DNA from: Solibacillus faecavium
GTDB taxonomy: Bacteria; Bacillota; Bacilli; Bacillales_A; Planococcaceae
Assembly: GCF_014836905.1 (NCBI RefSeq)
Contig: NZ_JACSPZ010000008.1
Coordinates: 102,614-166,613 of the forward strand
Length of the DNA: 64,000 nt
Direction of reading: 5' to 3'
Under the pieces are notes generated by a model, which ran no database searches, was not told the origin of the DNA, and worked only from the letters and a program-made list of their open reading frames with translations. The position numbers were made by a program, and so were the translations under genes. How positions within the stretch are numbered: the stretch's first letter is position 1; every line of letters begins with the position of its first letter. Positions 38,987 through 50,252 of this stretch are shown piece after piece.

Positions 38987-39643
38987 GTGGGTCAAAAAGT
39001 ACATCCAATAGGACTACGTGTTGGTATTATTCGTGACTGGGAATCTAAGTGGTTCGCTGAGAAAGATTACGCAAACTTATTACACGAAGATATCAAAGTA
39101 CGTAAATATATCGAAACTAAACTTAAAGATGCATCTGTATCTAAAGTAGAAATCGAACGCGCTGCAAATCGCGTGAACATTACTATTCACACTGCGAAGC
39201 CAGGTATGGTTATCGGTAAAGGTGGTACGGAAGTTGAAAACTTACGTAAACATTTAACTGATTTAACTGGTAAACGTGTGCATATTAACATTATTGAAAT
39301 TAAACGTGCAGATCTTGACGCTAAATTAGTAGCTGAAAACATCGCTCGTCAACTTGAGAACCGCGTATCATTCCGTCGTGCTCAAAAACAATCAATCCAA
39401 CGCACAATGCGCGCTGGTGCAAAAGGTATTAAAACACAAGTATCTGGTCGTTTAGGTGGCGCTGACATCGCGCGTGCTGAACACTATAGCGAAGGAACTG
39501 TTCCACTTCATACATTACGTGCTGACATTGATTATGCACATGCTGAAGCAGACACTACTTATGGTAAACTAGGCGTAAAAGTTTGGATCTACCGTGGTGA
39601 AGTCCTTCCTACTAAAAAGAACTCTGTGGAAGGAGGCAAATAA
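38987..39643 (+). CDS. rpsC: 30S ribosomal protein S3
   Basis: S3 (218 residues) guards the mRNA entry channel with S4 and S5 and contributes to helicase activity. The KH domain with GMVIGKGG is at about residues 65-72. The C-terminal domain holds [20 protein letters not shown]. The start codon is GTG at 38987, three bases after the rplV stop, with AGAAGGGGG in the end of rplV as ribosome binding site. Confidence 0.98.
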   Translation: MGQKVHPIGLRVGIIRDWESKWFAEKDYANLLHEDIKVRKYIETKLKDASVSKVEIERAANRVNITIHTAKPGMVIGKGGTEVENLRKHLTDLTGKRVHINIIEIKRADLDAKLVAENIARQLENRVSFRRAQKQSIQRTMRAGAKGIKTQVSGRLGGADIARAEHYSEGTVPLHTLRADIDYAHAEADTTYGKLGVKVWIYRGEVLPTKKNSVEGGK

Positions 39644-39644
39644 A

Positions 39645-40269
<625 letters not shown>

Positions 40270-40287
40270 TAAAGGAGGGTTTTATGT

Positions 40288-40551
40288 ATGACTGAGCGTA
40301 ACCAACGCAAAGTTTACACGGGCCGTGTCGTTTCAGACAAAATGGATAAAACAATTTCTGTATTAGTTGAAACTCATAAAAAGCATAAGCTTTATGGCAA
40401 GCGTGTAAAATACTCGAAAAAGTTTAAGGCTCATGATGAGCTAAACACTGCGAATATCGGTGATATCGTACGTATCATGGAAACTCGCCCGCTATCAGCT
40501 ACTAAACGCTTCCGTTTAGTTGAAGTTGTAGAAAAAGCGGTTATTATTTAA
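40288..40551 (+). CDS. rpsQ: 30S ribosomal protein S17
   Basis: S17 (87 residues) is a primary 16S-binding OB-fold protein. [20 protein letters not shown] and the [20 protein letters not shown] block match the family. AAAGGAGGG precedes the ATG, 18 bases after rpmC. It begins the tail of the S10 operon before the spc genes. Confidence 0.98.
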   Translation: MTERNQRKVYTGRVVSDKMDKTISVLVETHKKHKLYGKRVKYSKKFKAHDELNTANIGDIVRIMETRPLSATKRFRLVEVVEKAVII

Positions 40552-40596
40552 TAACATTTCGGAATAAAATAAAATTTCCGAAGGGAGGTAACCTAA

Positions 40597-40965
40597 GTGA
40601 TTCAACAAGAAAGTCGTATGAAAGTTGCTGACAACTCAGGTGCACGTGAAGTTTTAACAATTAAAGTTCTTGGTGGTTCTGGACGTAAAACTGCTAACAT
40701 CGGTGATATCGTTGTTTGTACAGTTAAGAAAGCAACACCAGGTGGCGTTGTCAAGAAAGGCGACGTTGTTAAGGCTGTTATCGTTCGCACAAAATCAGGT
40801 GCACGTCGTAAAGACGGTACTTACATTAAGTTTGATGAGAATGCTTGCGTAATTATCAAAGATGATAAATCACCACGCGGAACTCGTATTTTCGGACCAG
40901 TTGCACGTGAATTACGTGATGGCAACTTCATGAAAATCGTTTCTTTAGCTCCAGAAGTTCTTTAA
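40597..40965 (+). CDS. rplN: 50S ribosomal protein L14
   Basis: L14 (122 residues) lies at the subunit interface and is a binding site for the silencing factor Rsf[40 protein letters not shown] and [23 protein letters not shown] are standard. The start codon is GTG at 40597, with GGGAGGT upstream. First gene of the spc part of the cluster. Confidence 0.98.
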   Translation: MIQQESRMKVADNSGAREVLTIKVLGGSGRKTANIGDIVVCTVKKATPGGVVKKGDVVKAVIVRTKSGARRKDGTYIKFDENACVIIKDDKSPRGTRIFGPVARELRDGNFMKIVSLAPEVL

Positions 40966-41002
40966 TTTCATGACAGTACCAATCAAGGAGGTGCGACACA
41001 TA

Positions 41003-41311
41003 ATGCATGTTAAAAAGGGCGACAAAGTAAAAGTAATTACTGGTAAAGACAAAGGTAAAGAAGGCGTAATCTTAGCTGCTTTCCCTAAACAAGACCGCGT
41101 TCTTGTTGAAGGTGTAAACATCGTTAAGAAACACGTTAAACCTAACCAACTTAACCCACAAGGTGGAATTGTATCTCAAGAAGCTGCAATCCACGTTTCG
41201 AACGTAATGCTAATCGATCCTAAATCTGGCGAGCCGACTCGTGTAGGTATTGAGATCAAAGATGGCAAAAAAGTTCGTGTTGCAAAAAAATCAGGTGTAG
41301 TAATCGACTAA
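41003..41311 (+). CDS. rplX: 50S ribosomal protein L24
   Basis: L24 (102 residues) starts 50S assembly; its KOW motif is [19 protein letters not shown] at the N-terminus. The frame is open from 40970, but the ATG at 41003, with AAGGAGGTG upstream, gives [11 protein letters not shown], the family start. It lies 37 bases after rplN. Confidence 0.98.
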   Translation: MHVKKGDKVKVITGKDKGKEGVILAAFPKQDRVLVEGVNIVKKHVKPNQLNPQGGIVSQEAAIHVSNVMLIDPKSGEPTRVGIEIKDGKKVRVAKKSGVVID

Positions 41312-41339
41312 TAAGTAAAATGAGAAGGGAGGTACACAC

Positions 41340-41879
41340 ATGAGCCGCCTAAAAGAAAAGTATTTAAATGAAGTATCACCTGCTCTTATGAGCAAGTTCG
41401 AATATAAATCAGTAATGCAAGTGCCTAAAGTAGACAAAATCGTAATCAACATGGGTGTTGGTGACGCAGTTCAAAACTCTAAAGCTCTTGATGTAGCTGT
41501 TGAAGAATTAACAACAATCACTGGTCAAAAACCAGTTGTAACTAAAGCGAAAAAATCTATCGCAGGTTTCCGTTTACGTGAAGGTCAAGCGATCGGTGCT
41601 AAAGTTACATTACGCGGTGAGCGTATGTATGAATTCCTGGATAAATTAATTTCTGTTGCACTTCCACGTGTACGTGACTTCCGTGGTGTTTCTAAAAAAG
41701 CATTCGACGGTCGCGGTAACTATACATTAGGTGTTAAAGAGCAGTTAATTTTCCCAGAAATCGATTACGATAAAGTTTCAAAAGTACGCGGTATGGACAT
41801 CGTGATCGTAACTACTGCGAATTCTGACGAAGAAGCTCGCGAGTTATTAACACAGTTCGGTATGCCGTTCCAAAAGTAA
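41340..41879 (+). CDS. rplE: 50S ribosomal protein L5
   Basis: L5 (179 residues) forms the central protuberance with 5S rRNA and L18. [20 protein letters not shown], the [19 protein letters not shown] block and the C-terminal [20 protein letters not shown] are typical. GGGAGGT precedes the ATG. It lies between rplX and rpsN. Confidence 0.98.
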   Translation: MSRLKEKYLNEVSPALMSKFEYKSVMQVPKVDKIVINMGVGDAVQNSKALDVAVEELTTITGQKPVVTKAKKSIAGFRLREGQAIGAKVTLRGERMYEFLDKLISVALPRVRDFRGVSKKAFDGRGNYTLGVKEQLIFPEIDYDKVSKVRGMDIVIVTTANSDEEARELLTQFGMPFQK

Positions 41880-41882
41880 TAA

Positions 41883-42086
<204 letters not shown>

Positions 42087-42116
42087 TCCCCTAATTTGGG
42101 AAGGAGGTAAATTTTC

Positions 42117-42515
42117 ATGACAATGACTGATCCGATTGCAGATATGCTTACACGCATTCGTAATGCGAACATGGTACGTCACGAGAAGTTAGAAGTTCCT
42201 GCTTCTAACGTAAAGAAAGAGATCGCTGAAATTTTAAAGCGTGAAGGTTTCGTACGTGATGTAGAATATGTAGAAGACAACAAGCAAGGTATCATCCGTA
42301 TTTTCTTAAAATATGGTAAAGAGAACGAGCGTGTTATTACTGGTCTTAAACGTATTTCTAAACCAGGTTTACGTGTATATGCTAAAACAAACGAAGTACC
42401 TAAAGTATTAAACGGTCTTGGTATCGCTTTAGTATCTACTTCAAACGGCTTATTAACTGACAAAGAAGCTCGCGCTAAACAAGTTGGCGGAGAAATCTTA
42501 GCATACATTTGGTAA
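42117..42515 (+). CDS. rpsH: 30S ribosomal protein S8
   Basis: S8 (132 residues) binds helix 21 of 16S rRNA early in assembly; in E. coli it also represses the spc operon. [20 protein letters not shown], the [14 protein letters not shown] block and the C-terminal [20 protein letters not shown] are intact. AAGGAGGT lies before the ATG. I could not identify an S8 operator with confidence. Confidence 0.98.
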   Translation: MTMTDPIADMLTRIRNANMVRHEKLEVPASNVKKEIAEILKREGFVRDVEYVEDNKQGIIRIFLKYGKENERVITGLKRISKPGLRVYAKTNEVPKVLNGLGIALVSTSNGLLTDKEARAKQVGGEILAYIW

Positions 42516-42546
42516 TTAGTAAGAAAAGAACGGAGGTGCAATATAA

Positions 42547-43086
42547 ATGTCTCGCGTAGGTAAAAAAGTTATCGAGGTACCTGCAAACGTTACAATCGAA
42601 GTCGGTACTGACAACGTTGTTACTGTTAAAGGTCCAAAAGGCGAATTAACTCGTCAATTCAACCAAGATATGAAAATCGAGCAAGAAGGCAACATCCTAT
42701 CTGTTGTTCGTCCTTCTGATTCTAAAGAACACCGTACTAACCACGGTACAACTCGTGCGTTATTAGCTAACATGGTAACTGGTGTTTCTGAAGGATTCAC
42801 TCGTTCTCTAGAACTTATCGGTGTAGGTTACCGTGCTCAATTACAAGGCAACAAGCTTGTATTGAACGTAGGTTACTCTCATCCAGTAGAGTTTACACCT
42901 GAAGAAGGTTTAGAGGTCGAAGTTCCTTCGAACACTAAGATCATCGTAAAAGGTATTTCTAAAGAGCGTGTTGGTGCATTAGCATCTAACATTCGTGACG
43001 TTCGTCCACCAGAGCCATACAAAGGTAAAGGTATTCGTTACGAAGGCGAATTCGTTCGTCGTAAAGAAGGTAAAACAGGTAAATAA
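42547..43086 (+). CDS. rplF: 50S ribosomal protein L6
   Basis: L6 (179 residues) sits near the sarcin-ricin loop and the factor-binding site. The two related halves and the conserved C-terminal [16 protein letters not shown] motif are present. ACGGAGGTG precedes the ATG. It lies between rpsH and rplR. Confidence 0.98.
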   Translation: MSRVGKKVIEVPANVTIEVGTDNVVTVKGPKGELTRQFNQDMKIEQEGNILSVVRPSDSKEHRTNHGTTRALLANMVTGVSEGFTRSLELIGVGYRAQLQGNKLVLNVGYSHPVEFTPEEGLEVEVPSNTKIIVKGISKERVGALASNIRDVRPPEPYKGKGIRYEGEFVRRKEGKTGK

Positions 43087-43127
43087 TGCGGCTTAAATCG
43101 CATTAATAATTGAAAGGAGTGACCACT

Positions 43128-43487
43128 GTGATTACGAAACAAGATAAAAATCAAGTTCGTAAAAAACGTCATGGGCGTGTTCGTTCTAAAATTTCGGGTA
43201 CTGCACAACGTCCACGTTTAAACGTATTCCGTTCTAACAAGAACATTTATGCACAACTAATCGACGATGTAGCTGGCGTAACTTTAGTTTCTGCTAATAC
43301 TCAAGAAAAAGGTTTCGAGGGTATGAGCGCAAACATTGAGGCTGCTGCTAAAATCGGTGAAACAATCGCTAAACGCGCTGCTGAAAAAAATATTACTACA
43401 GTAGTATTTGACCGTAGCGGTTACTTATATCACGGACGTGTAAAAGCTTTAGCAGAAGCTGCACGTGAAAACGGCTTAGAATTTTAA
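43128..43487 (+). CDS. rplR: 50S ribosomal protein L18
   Basis: L18 (119 residues) binds 5S r[23 protein letters not shown] and the C-terminal [20 protein letters not shown] identify it. The frame opens at 43110, but GTG at 43128 matches the Bacillus N-terminus (MITK). AAAGGAG at about 43112 is at normal distance, so the upstream start would run through the ribosome binding site. Confidence 0.96.
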   Translation: MITKQDKNQVRKKRHGRVRSKISGTAQRPRLNVFRSNKNIYAQLIDDVAGVTLVSANTQEKGFEGMSANIEAAAKIGETIAKRAAEKNITTVVFDRSGYLYHGRVKALAEAARENGLEF

Positions 43488-43508
43488 TAAGAAGGAGGGA
43501 CATACTTC

Positions 43509-44009
43509 ATGAGTCGCATTGACGCAAACAAATTAGAACTTGAAGAACGCGTAGTTACAATTAACCGTGTTGCTAAAGTTGTTAAAGGTGGTCGTCGCTT
43601 CCGCTTCTCTGCTCTAGTAGTAGTAGGAGATAAAAATGGCCATGTAGGATTTGGTACTGGTAAAGCCCAAGAGGTTCCAGATGCAATCCGTAAGGCTGTT
43701 GAAGACGCGAAGAAAAACTTAATCGAAGTACCACGCGTGGGTGGAACTACTCCACACTTAGTGCAAGGTCGCTTCGGTGCAGGTTCAATCTTAATTAAAC
43801 CTGCAGCTCCTGGTACAGGAGTTATCGCTGGTGGTCCAGTACGTGCCGTACTAGAACTAGCTGGTATTACTGATATTCTTTCAAAATCTCTTGGTTCAAA
43901 CACACCAATTAACATGGTGCGTGCAACTGTAGCAGGTTTAACTGAATTAAAACGTGTAGAAGATGTAGCAAAACTACGCGGTAAATCAGTGGAAGAGTTA
44001 TTAGGATAA
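43509..44009 (+). CDS. rpsE: 30S ribosomal protein S5
   Basis: S5 (166 residues) acts in decoding accuracy and mRNA unwinding. The [20 protein letters not shown] block, including the N-terminal loop tied to spectinomycin binding ([12 protein letters not shown]), looks wild type. AAGGAGGG precedes the ATG. It follows rplR by 21 bases. Confidence 0.98.
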   Translation: MSRIDANKLELEERVVTINRVAKVVKGGRRFRFSALVVVGDKNGHVGFGTGKAQEVPDAIRKAVEDAKKNLIEVPRVGGTTPHLVQGRFGAGSILIKPAAPGTGVIAGGPVRAVLELAGITDILSKSLGSNTPINMVRATVAGLTELKRVEDVAKLRGKSVEELLG

Positions 44010-44023
44010 GGGGGGGAATTATA

Positions 44024-44203
44024 ATGGCTAAATTACAAATTACCCTTAATAAATCTGTCATCGGTACTAAACCAAACCAACGCAAAGTTGTTGAGGCTTT
44101 AGGATTACGTAAATTAAACCAAACTGTGGAACAAGCAGATAATGCTGCTATCCGCGGGATGATTACAAAAGTAGCTCACTTAGTTACTGTTAAAGAAATT
44201 TAA
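44024..44203 (+). CDS. rpmD: 50S ribosomal protein L30
   Basis: This 59-residue protein ([20 protein letters not shown] at its start, then the [20 protein letters not shown] block) is L30, a small protein of the large subunit near domain II of 23S rRNA. AGGGGGGG lies before the ATG, 14 bases after rpsE. The position between rpsE and rplO is the conserved one. Confidence 0.97.
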   Translation: MAKLQITLNKSVIGTKPNQRKVVEALGLRKLNQTVEQADNAAIRGMITKVAHLVTVKEI

Positions 44204-44236
44204 TTTCAATTATACGAACAAGGAGGTGCCACCCAA

Positions 44237-44677
44237 ATGAAACTTCATGAGTTAAAACCAGCAGAAGGTTCACGTAAAGTACGTAACCGCGTTGGTCGTG
44301 GTATCGGTTCTGGTAACGGTAAAACTTCTGGTAGAGGTCATAAAGGTCAAAACGCTCGTTCTGGCGGCGGCGTTCGCCCAGGATTTGAGGGGGGTCAAAA
44401 CCCACTTTTCCGTCGTTTACCTAAACGTGGCTTTACGAACATTAATCGTAAAGAATACGCGATCGTTAACCTTGATGCGTTAAACCGTTTTGAAGATGGT
44501 GCAGAAGTAACACCTGCATTATTACTAGAAACTGGTATCGTGAGCAATGAAAAAGCTGGAATCAAGATTCTAGGTCATGGTACGTTAAGCGTTAAGCTTA
44601 ATGTTAAAGCTCACAAATTCTCTGCTTCTGCAAAAGAAGCAATTGAGAACGCTGGCGGAACAACTGAGGTGATCTAA
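44237..44677 (+). CDS. rplO: 50S ribosomal protein L15
   Basis: L15 (146 residues) is a late-assembly protein with a long glycine- and arginine-rich N-terminal extension that threads into 23S rRNA ([19 protein letters not shown]). The C-terminal globular part starts near residue 65. AAGGAGGTG precedes the ATG. The last base overlaps the secY start codon (TAATG), so secY translation is coupled to it. Confidence 0.98.
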   Translation: MKLHELKPAEGSRKVRNRVGRGIGSGNGKTSGRGHKGQNARSGGGVRPGFEGGQNPLFRRLPKRGFTNINRKEYAIVNLDALNRFEDGAEVTPALLLETGIVSNEKAGIKILGHGTLSVKLNVKAHKFSASAKEAIENAGGTTEVI

Positions 44678-45972
44678 TGTTTCAGACAATCTCTAACTTT
44701 ATGCGCGTTCGAGATATACGAAATAAAATCATCTTCACACTATTAATGTTAATCATTTTTCGTATCGGGACATTCATCCCGGTACCAAATGTTAACGCAG
44801 ATGTATTAAAGGCAACTGATGAGTTCAGCTTAGTAGGTTTCCTTAATACGTTTGGCGGTGGTGCATTAGCAAACTTCTCTATCTTTGCGATGGGGATTAT
44901 GCCATACATTACTGCTTCAATCATTGTCCAGTTACTTCAAATGGATGTCGTTCCTAAGTTTGCAGAATGGGCGAAACAAGGTGATGTAGGTCGACGCAAG
45001 TTGGCTCAATTCACTCGTTACTTCACAATTGTACTAGCATTTATTCAATCTTTCGCTATGAGTTTTGGTTTTAACCAATTTTATGGTGGATCATTGATTA
45101 CGGATACTAGTATTCAATCGTACTTAACGATTTCTGTCGTGTTAACAGCAGGTACAGCATTCCTATTGTGGTTATCTGAACAAATTACTGCATATGGTGT
45201 TGGTAATGGTATTTCAATCATTATCTTCGCTGGTATCGTAGCTGCGATTCCTAACGCAGTAAACCAAGTGTATGCACAACAAATTGATGGAGCTGGGGAT
45301 CAATTATTTATTAATATTGCTATCTTAGCTTTACTAGTTTTAGTGCTACTAGCTGTTGTAGTTGGAGTTATATATATTCAACAAGCGTTGCGTAAAATTC
45401 CAATTCAATATGCAAAACGAGTTGCTGGGAATTCACCTAAAGTTGGGGCACAGCAAACGCATTTACCGTTAAAAGTAAATGCTGCAGGGGTTATTCCGGT
45501 AATCTTTGCAATAGCGTTTATTGTTACTCCACAAACTTTAGCAACATTCTTTGGAGATAATAATGTAACTGCATTCATCACTAATGCGTTTGACTATACT
45601 AAACCTATTGGGATGATTATCTATGTTGCGTTAATTATCGCCTTCACATACTTCTATGCATTCATTCAAGTGAATCCGGAAAATGTGGCAGATAACTTGA
45701 AAAAGCAAGGTGCTTATATCCCGGGTATTCGCCCAGGTAATGACACACAAGCTTACTTAACAAAAGTTCTTTATCGTTTAACATTTGTTGGTGCTCTATT
45801 CTTAGTAGTCATTTCAATCATGCCAATTCTATTCATCAACTTTATGAACCTGCCAGCTTCGGCTCAAATCGGGGGAACAAGTATGATTATCGTAGTTGGT
45901 GTTGCACTTGAAACGATGAAACAATTAGAGTCTCAATTAGTAAAACGCCATTATAAAGGATTTATGAAATAA
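44677..45972 (+). CDS. secY: Preprotein translocase subunit SecY
   Basis: SecY (431 residues) is the pore of the Sec channel, with ten transmembrane helices. The first follows the MRVRDIRNKIIFTLLMLIIF segment, helix 2 is in FGGGALANFSIFAMGIMPYI, and cytoplasmic loops carry the conserved RRKLAQFTRY and AKRVAGN motifs. GAGGTGATC at the end of rplO provides the ribosome binding site. It partners SecE at 8.8 kb. Confidence 0.98.
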   Translation: MFQTISNFMRVRDIRNKIIFTLLMLIIFRIGTFIPVPNVNADVLKATDEFSLVGFLNTFGGGALANFSIFAMGIMPYITASIIVQLLQMDVVPKFAEWAKQGDVGRRKLAQFTRYFTIVLAFIQSFAMSFGFNQFYGGSLITDTSIQSYLTISVVLTAGTAFLLWLSEQITAYGVGNGISIIIFAGIVAAIPNAVNQVYAQQIDGAGDQLFINIAILALLVLVLLAVVVGVIYIQQALRKIPIQYAKRVAGNSPKVGAQQTHLPLKVNAAGVIPVIFAIAFIVTPQTLATFFGDNNVTAFITNAFDYTKPIGMIIYVALIIAFTYFYAFIQVNPENVADNLKKQGAYIPGIRPGNDTQAYLTKVLYRLTFVGALFLVVISIMPILFINFMNLPASAQIGGTSMIIVVGVALETMKQLESQLVKRHYKGFMK

Positions 45973-46019
45973 TGCAGGTTTAGGAAACATTTACGTTTCC
46001 TTGCCGGCTTATGTTGTAA

Positions 46020-46688
<669 letters not shown>

Positions 46689-46706
46689 TATCCGTCCGGG
46701 CGCTAG

Positions 46707-47036
46707 ACAGCTTCCGCGGTATTCATGCGGAGGCAACAACGAAACATAATTTTTTGAGAGTTGCAAAAGCATATTGTGCCCGGTATATACTATAAGGGTT
46801 GAGCACAAAATTCGTGTGATGACATCTTTGTAACGTATAATGGGTTTCGTGGAAGCATCTGTGTAACGGGTATGAATCTCTCATCAAGACATTCCGGCTA
46901 TCGTGTTAACATAAGGGATGCGGTTCCTTATTATAAGGACTGTTTCCATGGATTGTGTGAAGCGAAACCAGACGAGCGTCTTATTGTACATCTCTCATGC
47001 AATCCAAAACATATGTTGGAACGAGTTGCTTCTTAA
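46707..47036 (+). pseudogene. map: Decayed methionine aminopeptidase gene (map)
   Basis: One frame (codon starts 46707, 46725, 46821 and so on) contains collinear pieces of type I methionine aminopeptidase in the correct order. They are MRRQQRNI, ELQKHIVPGI (46758-46787), YNGFRGSICVTG (46836-46871) and GLCEAKPDERL (46950-46982). B. subtilis Map has MREAGRIV, ELKKHIKPGI, YNGFRGSICVSV and GLQEAKPGERL at these places. TGA stops at 46755-46757 and 46800-46802 break the frame. The stretch between the last two pieces is far too short, and the metal-binding residues after it are missing. The place between adk and infA is that of map in Bacilli. The small KOW-domain gene that usually follows map in Bacillus is also not visible. 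Confidence 0.85.
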
Positions 47037-47104
47037 TCAGGAGAAACAGTTGCAAGAGCTCGCATGAGTTTTTTGATATTAGCATATAGAAGGGAGACGA
47101 GAAG

Positions 47105-47323
47105 ATGGCGAAAGACGATGTAATTGAAGTCGAAGGGACAGTTGTTGAGACTTTGCCAAACGCGATGTTTAAGGTAGAATTAGAAAATGGGCACACTGTG
47201 CTAGCACACGTTTCTGGAAAGATCCGTATGCACTTTATCCGTATCCTACCTGGAGATAAGGTTACTATTGAGTTATCTCCTTATGATTTAACTCGCGGTC
47301 GTATCACATACCGTTTTAAATAA
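47105..47323 (+). CDS. infA: Translation initiation factor IF-1
   Basis: IF-1 (72 residues) is an OB-fold protein that occupies the 30S A site during initiation. [20 protein letters not shown], the HISGK-like [18 protein letters not shown] block and [12 protein letters not shown] are standard. AGAAGGGAG lies before the ATG. It follows the map remnant and precedes rpmJ. Confidence 0.98.
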   Translation: MAKDDVIEVEGTVVETLPNAMFKVELENGHTVLAHVSGKIRMHFIRILPGDKVTIELSPYDLTRGRITYRFK

Positions 47324-47360
47324 TCTTTTGCACTCCGGACTATTAAGGAGGTTAGGTTAG

Positions 47361-47474
<114 letters not shown>

Positions 47475-47498
47475 TTAATCAAGGAGGTGCACTAACGA

Positions 47499-47864
47499 AT
47501 GGCACGTATTGCTGGTGTTGATATTCCTCGCGACAAACGCGTTGTAATTTCATTAACTTACATTTACGGTATTGGTAAAACTACTTCTCAAAAAGTATTA
47601 GCAGGTGCAGGTATTGACGAAAATACTCGCGTTAAAGACTTAACAGAAGATCAATTAAACCAAATTCGTGAACAATTAGATTCATACAAAACAGAAGGTG
47701 ACTTACGTCGTGAAGTTTCTTTAAACATCAAACGTTTAATGGAAATCGCTTCAAACCGTGGTATCCGTCACCGTCGTGGTTTACCTGTTCGTGGTCAAAA
47801 TACGAAAAACAATGCGCGTACGCGTAAAGGTCCTCGTAAAACTGTAGCGAACAAGAAAAAATAA
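47499..47864 (+). CDS. rpsM: 30S ribosomal protein S13
   Basis: S13 (121 residues) forms inter-subunit bridges and contacts P-site tRNA through its basic tail ([20 protein letters not shown]). The start [15 protein letters not shown] and the YIYGIG motif are standard. AAGGAGGTG precedes the ATG. Confidence 0.98.
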   Translation: MARIAGVDIPRDKRVVISLTYIYGIGKTTSQKVLAGAGIDENTRVKDLTEDQLNQIREQLDSYKTEGDLRREVSLNIKRLMEIASNRGIRHRRGLPVRGQNTKNNARTRKGPRKTVANKKK

Positions 47865-47872
47865 TTAAGTAA

Positions 47873-48280
<408 letters not shown>

Positions 48281-48314
48281 TGGGTGCATCTTAGAAGTAT
48301 AATTTTGTACTTCT

Positions 48315-48357
48315 ATGTACATCATGTTACTTTGTACAAAAGTCTTGTGCATTTTTT
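48315..48357 (+). terminator. Terminator-like hairpin between rpsK and rpoA
   Basis: ATGTACA (48315-48321) can pair with TGTGCAT (48346-48352, one G-T pair), followed by TTTTTT. The loop is long, so the stem is weak. A second hairpin, AGAAGTA with TACTTCT, lies just upstream. Together they fill a 149-base spacer that is unusually long for this cluster. Confidence 0.4.
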
Positions 48358-48429
48358 AGTCTATCTTAGATTAACAACTATGATGATAAGAACCTATACA
48401 TTAGATGTTTTGAAGGAGGGTAAATTGGA

Positions 48430-49374
48430 ATGATCGAAATTGAAAAACCAAAGATTGAAACAGTGGAGATTAGCGAAGATGCCAAATACGGCAAGTTTGT
48501 TGTAGAACCGCTTGAACGTGGTTATGGTAATACTTTGGGAAATTCTTTACGTCGTATCCTTCTGTCTTCATTACCTGGAGCTGCTGTAACGTCAATTCAA
48601 ATTGACGGCGTACTACACGAATTCTCAACTGTAGAAGGCGTTGTAGAAGATGTTGCTTCAATTATCTTAAACGTGAAAAAGCTAGCTTTAAAAATCTACT
48701 CGGACGAAGAAAAAGTCATTGAGATAGATGTAAAGGGTGACGGAACGGTTACTGCAGCTGACATTACACATGACAGTGATGTAGAAATATTAAACCCAGA
48801 TTTATATATCGCAACAATCGCAAAAAACGGTCATTTACGTATGCGTATGTACGCACAACGTGGCCGTGGTTATACTCCTGCTGATCAAAACAAACGTGAG
48901 GATCTTCCTATCGGCGTGATCCCGATCGACTCTATTTACACTCCAGTTTCACGCGTCAACTTCCAAGTAGAGAACACTCGTGTTGGACAAAATTCTGACT
49001 ACGACAAGTTATCACTTGATGTATGGACAGATGGAAGCATCGGTCCTAAAGAGGCGATTTCACTTGGAGCGAAAATTTTAACTGAACACTTAAATATCTT
49101 CGTAGGCATGACGAACGAGGCACAAACTGCTGAAATCATGGTCGAAAAAGAAGAAGATCAAAAAGAAAAAGTATTAGAGATGACTATCGAAGAACTTGAT
49201 CTTTCTGTTCGTTCTTACAACTGCTTAAAGCGCGCTGGTATCAATACGGTATTAGAGTTAGCTAATAAGTCTGAAGACGATATGATGAAAGTACGTAATC
49301 TTGGTCGTAAGTCTCTTGAAGAAGTTAAGCATAAGTTAGAAGAGCTTGGTTTAGGATTACGTAAAGAAGACTAA
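48430..49374 (+). CDS. rpoA: DNA-directed RNA polymerase subunit alpha
   Basis: The alpha dimer starts RNA polymerase assembly; its C-terminal domain binds promoter UP elements and activators. The N-terminal domain (about 1-228) shows [21 protein letters not shown] linker leads to the C-terminal domain (about 245-314) with [18 protein letters not shown] and [14 protein letters not shown]. Length 314 is the Bacillus value. AAGGAGGG precedes the ATG. The partner subunits are at 13-21 kb. Confidence 0.98.
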   Translation: MIEIEKPKIETVEISEDAKYGKFVVEPLERGYGNTLGNSLRRILLSSLPGAAVTSIQIDGVLHEFSTVEGVVEDVASIILNVKKLALKIYSDEEKVIEIDVKGDGTVTAADITHDSDVEILNPDLYIATIAKNGHLRMRMYAQRGRGYTPADQNKREDLPIGVIPIDSIYTPVSRVNFQVENTRVGQNSDYDKLSLDVWTDGSIGPKEAISLGAKILTEHLNIFVGMTNEAQTAEIMVEKEEDQKEKVLEMTIEELDLSVRSYNCLKRAGINTVLELANKSEDDMMKVRNLGRKSLEEVKHKLEELGLGLRKED

Positions 49375-49430
49375 GCGAAAAATTATAAAATTTAGCTAGA
49401 TCAGATATATTTAAAAGGAGGGAAACGTCC

Positions 49431-49808
49431 ATGGGTTACAGAAAACTTGGTCGTACAAGTTCTCAACGTAAAGCATTACTACGCGACTTAGCTACTGATT
49501 TAATCATCAACGAGCGCATCGAAACAACTGAAGCGCGCGCTAAAGAAACTCGTAAAGCAGTTGAGAAAATGATTACTTTAGGTAAACGCGGTGATTTACA
49601 CGCTCGTCGTCAAGCGGCAGCATTCATCCGTCGTGAGTTAGTAACAGTTGGAGAAGGCGAAGAAGAAAAAACTGTTTTCGCACTTCAAAAATTATTTGAT
49701 GATATCGCACCTCGTTATGCGGAGCGTCAAGGTGGTTACACTCGTATTCTTAAAGTAGGTCCTCGTCGTGGAGACGGCGCACCAGTAGTAGTTATCGAAT
49801 TAGTTTAA
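49431..49808 (+). CDS. rplQ: 50S ribosomal protein L17
   Basis: L17 (125 residues) lies close to the tunnel exit. [20 protein letters not shown] and the C-terminal [20 protein letters not shown] are typical, with a slightly extended middle as in Bacilli. AAGGAGGG lies before the ATG. It closes the long S10-spc-alpha cluster and is followed by a strong terminator. Confidence 0.98.
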   Translation: MGYRKLGRTSSQRKALLRDLATDLIINERIETTEARAKETRKAVEKMITLGKRGDLHARRQAAAFIRRELVTVGEGEEEKTVFALQKLFDDIAPRYAERQGGYTRILKVGPRRGDGAPVVVIELV

Positions 49809-49827
49809 TTCTAACGAAATAGGTGAA

Positions 49828-49872
49828 GAGGGGTGTCCGGTTCACCGGTTGAACCCATGCACCCCTCTTTTT
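49828..49872 (+). terminator. Terminator after rplQ
   Basis: GAGGGGTG (49828-49835) pairs with CACCCCTC, with an inner CCGGTTCACCGG stem, and six T residues follow. This ends the ribosomal cluster. Confidence 0.85.
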
Positions 49873-49924
49873 TCATAGGTTTTGTGATTTTATACGACAA
49901 TAATTAAGCTGAGCGTTATGATGA

Positions 49925-50056
49925 GCGGAGTAGTCAACTACTGGCGTCTCGTTTAGCTCTCCGCACCTCATTCAATGAATTTCCGGGCTTGAGCACCCGT
50001 AAATTTTGTAAATGTAACGACAAGCGCATTTCTCTGAATGAGGTGCGCGCTTTTTT
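49925..50056 (+). ncRNA. Unassigned structured RNA with terminator, between rplQ and ecfA1
   Basis: A perfect 13-base-pair long-range helix joins CGCACCTCATTCA (49962-49974) to TGAATGAGGTGCG (50035-50047). It encloses a hairpin AATTTcCGGG / CCCGtAAATT and a TTGT/ACAA stem. GCGGAG (49925-49930) can instead pair with CTCCGC (49959-49964), which shares three bases with the long helix. AAGCGC (50022-50027) can pair with GCGCTT (50047-50052) before a T-run, also in conflict with it. I recognise no known riboswitch. It may be a cis-acting switch or a short independent RNA. Confidence 0.5.
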
Positions 50057-50107
50057 ATTTATGGAATACTAGGATTGAGCCCCTACATTCCTCATACATA
50101 TGCAAAC

Positions 50108-50168
50108 ATAAAGTACGTTTAAATAGGTGGCATAAAGCTGAACTTGTTTGAGAACGTGCTTTATTTTT
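50108..50168 (+). terminator. Terminator-like hairpin upstream of ecfA1
   Basis: ATAAAGTACGTT (50108-50119) pairs with AACGTGCTTTAT (50153-50164), a 12-base-pair stem with one G-T pair, followed by TTTTAT. The 3' arm can also pair with ATAAAGC at 50132-50138, so two 5' arms compete. Confidence 0.5.
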
Positions 50169-50221
50169 ATATATGTATAATTTCCTGGGAAATTTTAACT
50201 ACCTATTTATATATGTGTAAT
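50166..50221 (+). promoter_or_regulatory. Direct repeats and palindrome in the ecfA1 promoter region
   Basis: TTTATATATGTATAAT (50166-50181) and TTTATATATGTGTAAT (50206-50221) differ at one base and are exactly 40 bases apart. Between them lies the palindrome AATTTCC-TG-GGAAATT (50179-50194). The first repeat ends in a TATAAT that could be a -10 box. These look like regulator-binding or tandem promoter elements for ecfA1-ecfA2-ecfT; nothing in the sequence names the regulator. Confidence 0.5.
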
Positions 50222-50252
50222 ACATTCAAGGCAAAGGGGAGAATAGCTGAGT

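Noticed and set aside
43484..43915. 143-codon minus-strand frame inside rpsE
   Set aside because: Shadow frame of a ribosomal protein gene with biased codon use; nothing supports expression.
46872..47036. Possible new small gene of 54 codons starting at ATG 46872
   Set aside because: It is the tail of the decayed map frame; it has no ribosome binding site and its residues match Map fragments.
49925..50056. Known riboswitch (T-box, THF or similar) before the ECF genes
   Set aside because: No T-box sequence and no match to the tetrahydrofolate or other consensus that I can recall; left unassigned.
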